From NCBI GenBank assembly GCA_964235705.1, contig CAXSDP010000056.1, forward strand, positions 1 through 25,924: 25,924 nt of DNA, given 5' to 3'. This DNA comes from RH-AL1 sp964235705. Lineage in GTDB: Bacteria > Pseudomonadota > Alphaproteobacteria > Rhizobiales > Beijerinckiaceae. This document shows, one piece after another, positions 24,076 to 25,924 of this stretch (the stretch's first letter is position 1; the number at the start of each line of letters is the position of its first letter). Both the position numbers and the translations under genes were made by a program. The notes beneath the pieces are model-generated. The model had not been told where the DNA came from. It made no database searches and saw only the letters and a list, made by a program, of their open reading frames with translations.

Positions 24076-25695
24076 TCAGTGACGGAAATGCCGCGTGCCG
24101 GTGAAGACCATGGCGAGCCCCGCCGCGTCCGCCGCCGCGATGACGTCGGCGTCGCGGATCGAGCCGCCGGGCTGGATCACCGCCGTCGCGCCGGCCTCCG
24201 CCGCGCTCAGCAGGCCGTCGGCGAAGGGGAAGAAGGCGTCGGAGGCGACGACCGAGCCCTCCGCCAACGAGGTCGCGAGCCCCGCCGCCGTCGCCGCGTC
24301 CCGCGCCTTGGAGGCGGCGATGCGGGCGGAATCGACCCGGCTCATCTGCCCGGCGCCGATGCCGACCGTCGCGCCATCCTTGGCGTAGACGATCGCGTTG
24401 GACTTCACGTGCTTCGCCACCGTGAAGGCGAAGCGCAGGTCCGCCCATTCCGCGTCGGTCGGCGCGCGCCGCGTGACCACCCGCAGCTCGCCGTCGTCGA
24501 CCACCGCGTCGTCGCGGCCCTGCACGAGGAAGCCGCCGCCGACCGGCTTGATGAGCAGGCCGGCGGCGCGCGGGTCCGGCAGCGCGCCGGTCAGCAGCAG
24601 GCGCAGGTTGGGCTTGGCGGCGACGATCGCGATCGCGTCGGCGTCGGCGTCGGGCGCGACGATCACCTCCGTGAACACGGCCACGACCGCGCGCGCCGTC
24701 TCCACGTCCAGCGTCCCGTTGAGCGCAACGATGCCGCCGAAGGCGGAGGTGGGATCGCAGCGCAGCGCCGCCCGGTACGCCTCCAGCAGCGTCGCGCCCC
24801 GCGCCACGCCGCAGGGGTTGGCGTGCTTGATGATGGCGACCGCCGCGCCATCGCGCGATCCACCGTCCCCGAACTCGCCCACCAGTTCGAGCGCGGCGTC
24901 GGTGTCGGCGACGTTGTTGTAGGACAGCGGCTTGCCCTGCACCTGCCGCGCGGTGGCGACGCCGGGGCGCCCGCCGCCCGTGGCGTAGAAGGCGGCGGCC
25001 TGGTGCGGGTTCTCGCCGTAGCGCAGGCCCTGCAGCAGCGTGCCGCCGAAGGCGCGGTAGGTCGGCGCCTCGTCGCCGCGCAGCGCGAGCGCCATCCAGT
25101 TGGAGATCGCGGCGTCGTAGACGGCGGTGCGGGCGAAGGCCTTCTGGGCCAGCCTGTGGCGCATCGGCCCGTCGGTGCCGCCGTGCGCGGCCAGCGCCGC
25201 CAGGACGGCGGGATAATCCGCCGGATCGACCACCACGGCGACGTCGTTGTGGTTCTTGGCGGCGCCCCGGATCATCGCGGGGCCGCCGACGTCGATCGCC
25301 TCGATGATGGCCTCGGTGGTGCCGCCGGCCGCCACCGTCGCCTCGAACGGGTACAGGTTCACCACCAGCAGGTCGATCGGCTCGATGTCGTGGGCGAGCA
25401 TCGCCGCCTCGTGCTCGGGGTTCTCGCGGATCGCCAGCAGCCCGCCGTGGACCTTGGGGTGCAGCGTCTTGATGCGCCCGTCCATCATCTCGGGGAAACC
25501 GGTGAGGTCGGCGACCTCGCTCACCGCGAGCCCGGCGGCGGTGAGCGCCTTGTGCGTGCCCCCGGTCGAGACCAGCGCGACGCCGTGCGCCGCCAGCCCG
25601 CGCGCGAAATCGACGAGGCCGGCCTTGTCGGACACGGAGAGCAGGGCGCGGGTGACGCGGCGCAACTCGCTCGGCATGGCGTCGGTGGTGGTCAT
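24076..25695 (-). CDS. purH: Bifunctional AICAR transformylase / IMP cyclohydrolase PurH
   Basis: Last two steps of purine synthesis: formylation of AICAR with 10-formyl-tetrahydrofolate, then ring closure to IMP. The 539 residues show both domains in order. The cyclohydrolase/MGS part has ALLSVSDKAGLVDFARGL, STGGT at 43-47, MMDGRIKTLHPKVHGGLL at 70-87 and AAKNHNDVAVVVDP near 145. The transformylase part has RYGENPHQAAAFY near 225, the catalytic Lys290-His291 in IIKHANPCGVA, DPTSAFGGIVALN, and SDAFFPFADGL with AVIQPGGSIRD near the end. Start ATG at 25695; a second ATG at 25677 is possible. It begins 19 bases after the preceding methylthiotransferase gene, so the two are probably one transcript. 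Confidence 0.97.
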   Translation of the reverse strand: MTTTDAMPSELRRVTRALLSVSDKAGLVDFARGLAAHGVALVSTGGTHKALTAAGLAVSEVADLTGFPEMMDGRIKTLHPKVHGGLLAIRENPEHEAAMLAHDIEPIDLLVVNLYPFEATVAAGGTTEAIIEAIDVGGPAMIRGAAKNHNDVAVVVDPADYPAVLAALAAHGGTDGPMRHRLAQKAFARTAVYDAAISNWMALALRGDEAPTYRAFGGTLLQGLRYGENPHQAAAFYATGGGRPGVATARQVQGKPLSYNNVADTDAALELVGEFGDGGSRDGAAVAIIKHANPCGVARGATLLEAYRAALRCDPTSAFGGIVALNGTLDVETARAVVAVFTEVIVAPDADADAIAIVAAKPNLRLLLTGALPDPRAAGLLIKPVGGGFLVQGRDDAVVDDGELRVVTRRAPTDAEWADLRFAFTVAKHVKSNAIVYAKDGATVGIGAGQMSRVDSARIAASKARDAATAAGLATSLAEGSVVASDAFFPFADGLLSAAEAGATAVIQPGGSIRDADVIAAADAAGLAMVFTGTRHFRH

Positions 25696-25714
25696 CGGTC
25701 GCTCATATTTGGCG

Positions 25715-25924
25715 TCACCCTCTCGGCCCGTACAGCTTGCGCCCGTCGTGGCCGGCGACCGTCAGCGGCACGATCGTGCCCGGCTCGGCGTCGCCGACCG
25801 CCACGGGGGTGAAATCGGGGGCGCGCCCGAGGCCGCCGCGCTCGGCGAGCACCGGCAACCGGCGGCCGACCTGGGCGCGCAGGTGCCGGCGCAAAGCGCG
25901 GTCGCCGTCCTCGCGCAGGCGGTG
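25715..25924 (-). CDS. mtaB: C-terminal part of a tRNA methylthiotransferase, probably MtaB (cut by window)
   Basis: Reading the minus strand from the window edge gives 69 in-frame residues and a TGA at 25715-25717. HLRAQVGRRLPVLAERGGLG and RAPDFTPVAVGDAEPGTIVP then VAGHDGRKLYG match the TRAM-like C-terminal domain of the radical-SAM methylthiotransferases; the pattern fits MtaB (2-methylthiolation of t6A37 in tRNA) better than MiaB or RimO. The radical-SAM and N-terminal iron-sulfur parts lie outside the window, so the subfamily is not certain. purH starts 19 bases after the stop. Confidence 0.68.
   Translation of the reverse strand, partial: HRLREDGDRALRRHLRAQVGRRLPVLAERGGLGRAPDFTPVAVGDAEPGTIVPLTVAGHDGRKLYGPRG

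Overview
The window is chromosomal DNA of a very GC-rich bacterium, almost certainly an alphaproteobacterium and probably of the order Hyphomicrobiales (Rhizobiales). Three things point there: the cluster rpmH-rnpA-yidC-engB; an HWE-type histidine kinase, a family concentrated in that group; and the kind of neighbours present (PetM-like two-helix membrane protein, DUF3772-MscS channel, small PurL). I see no transposase, integrase, phage gene, rRNA or tRNA. The gene content is mostly housekeeping with some accessory enzymes.

Layout. 1-2072 (+): the 3' part of a GT4 glycosyltransferase and a zinc-free quinone oxidoreductase. 2081-5487 (-): the ribosome/membrane biogenesis operon rpmH, rnpA, yidC, engB, with a good sigma-70-type promoter at 5637-5666. 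5814-6940 (+): a two-helix membrane protein and msrA. 7004-8727 (-): a TetR-type regulator and an SDR oxidoreductase. 8837-10785 (+): an HSL-type esterase and a beta-hydroxyacid dehydrogenase-family protein. 10998-16134 (+): a large DUF3772-MscS channel, a CAP-domain lipoprotein and an HWE histidine kinase. 16140-18352 (-): a second alpha/beta hydrolase and an aspartate-type aminotransferase. 18647-20805 (+): a CopC-like secreted protein, a GT87/DUF2029 membrane protein and a 72-residue single-helix protein. 20883-23105 (+): purL. 23645-25924 (-): a YbjQ-like protein, purH, and the 3' end of a methylthiotransferase (probably mtaB) that the window edge cuts. Two purine genes, purL and purH, therefore converge on one 540-base spacer.

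The most unusual content lies between and at the ends of genes. Short tandem repeats of different unit length recur at 3' ends: 4 x 15 bp in the rnpA tail, 4 x 22 bp across the stop of the PetM-like gene, about 3 x 23 bp from the msrA stop to the tetR stop, and 5 x 13 bp beginning exactly at a TGA stop at 10783. The purL/ybjQ spacer holds five 18-bp inverted-repeat cores spaced 32, 32, 32 and 33 bp apart. A 16-base word from this array recurs exactly beside the 13-bp array about 12.6 kb away, so these look like members of a dispersed intergenic repeat family. Other points are a degenerate receiver domain on the HWE kinase, a CopC-like protein without the usual copper ligands, and a possible three-segment alternative hairpin before the GT87 gene. 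All functional readings of the repeats are inference; everything here comes from reading the sequence without database searches.
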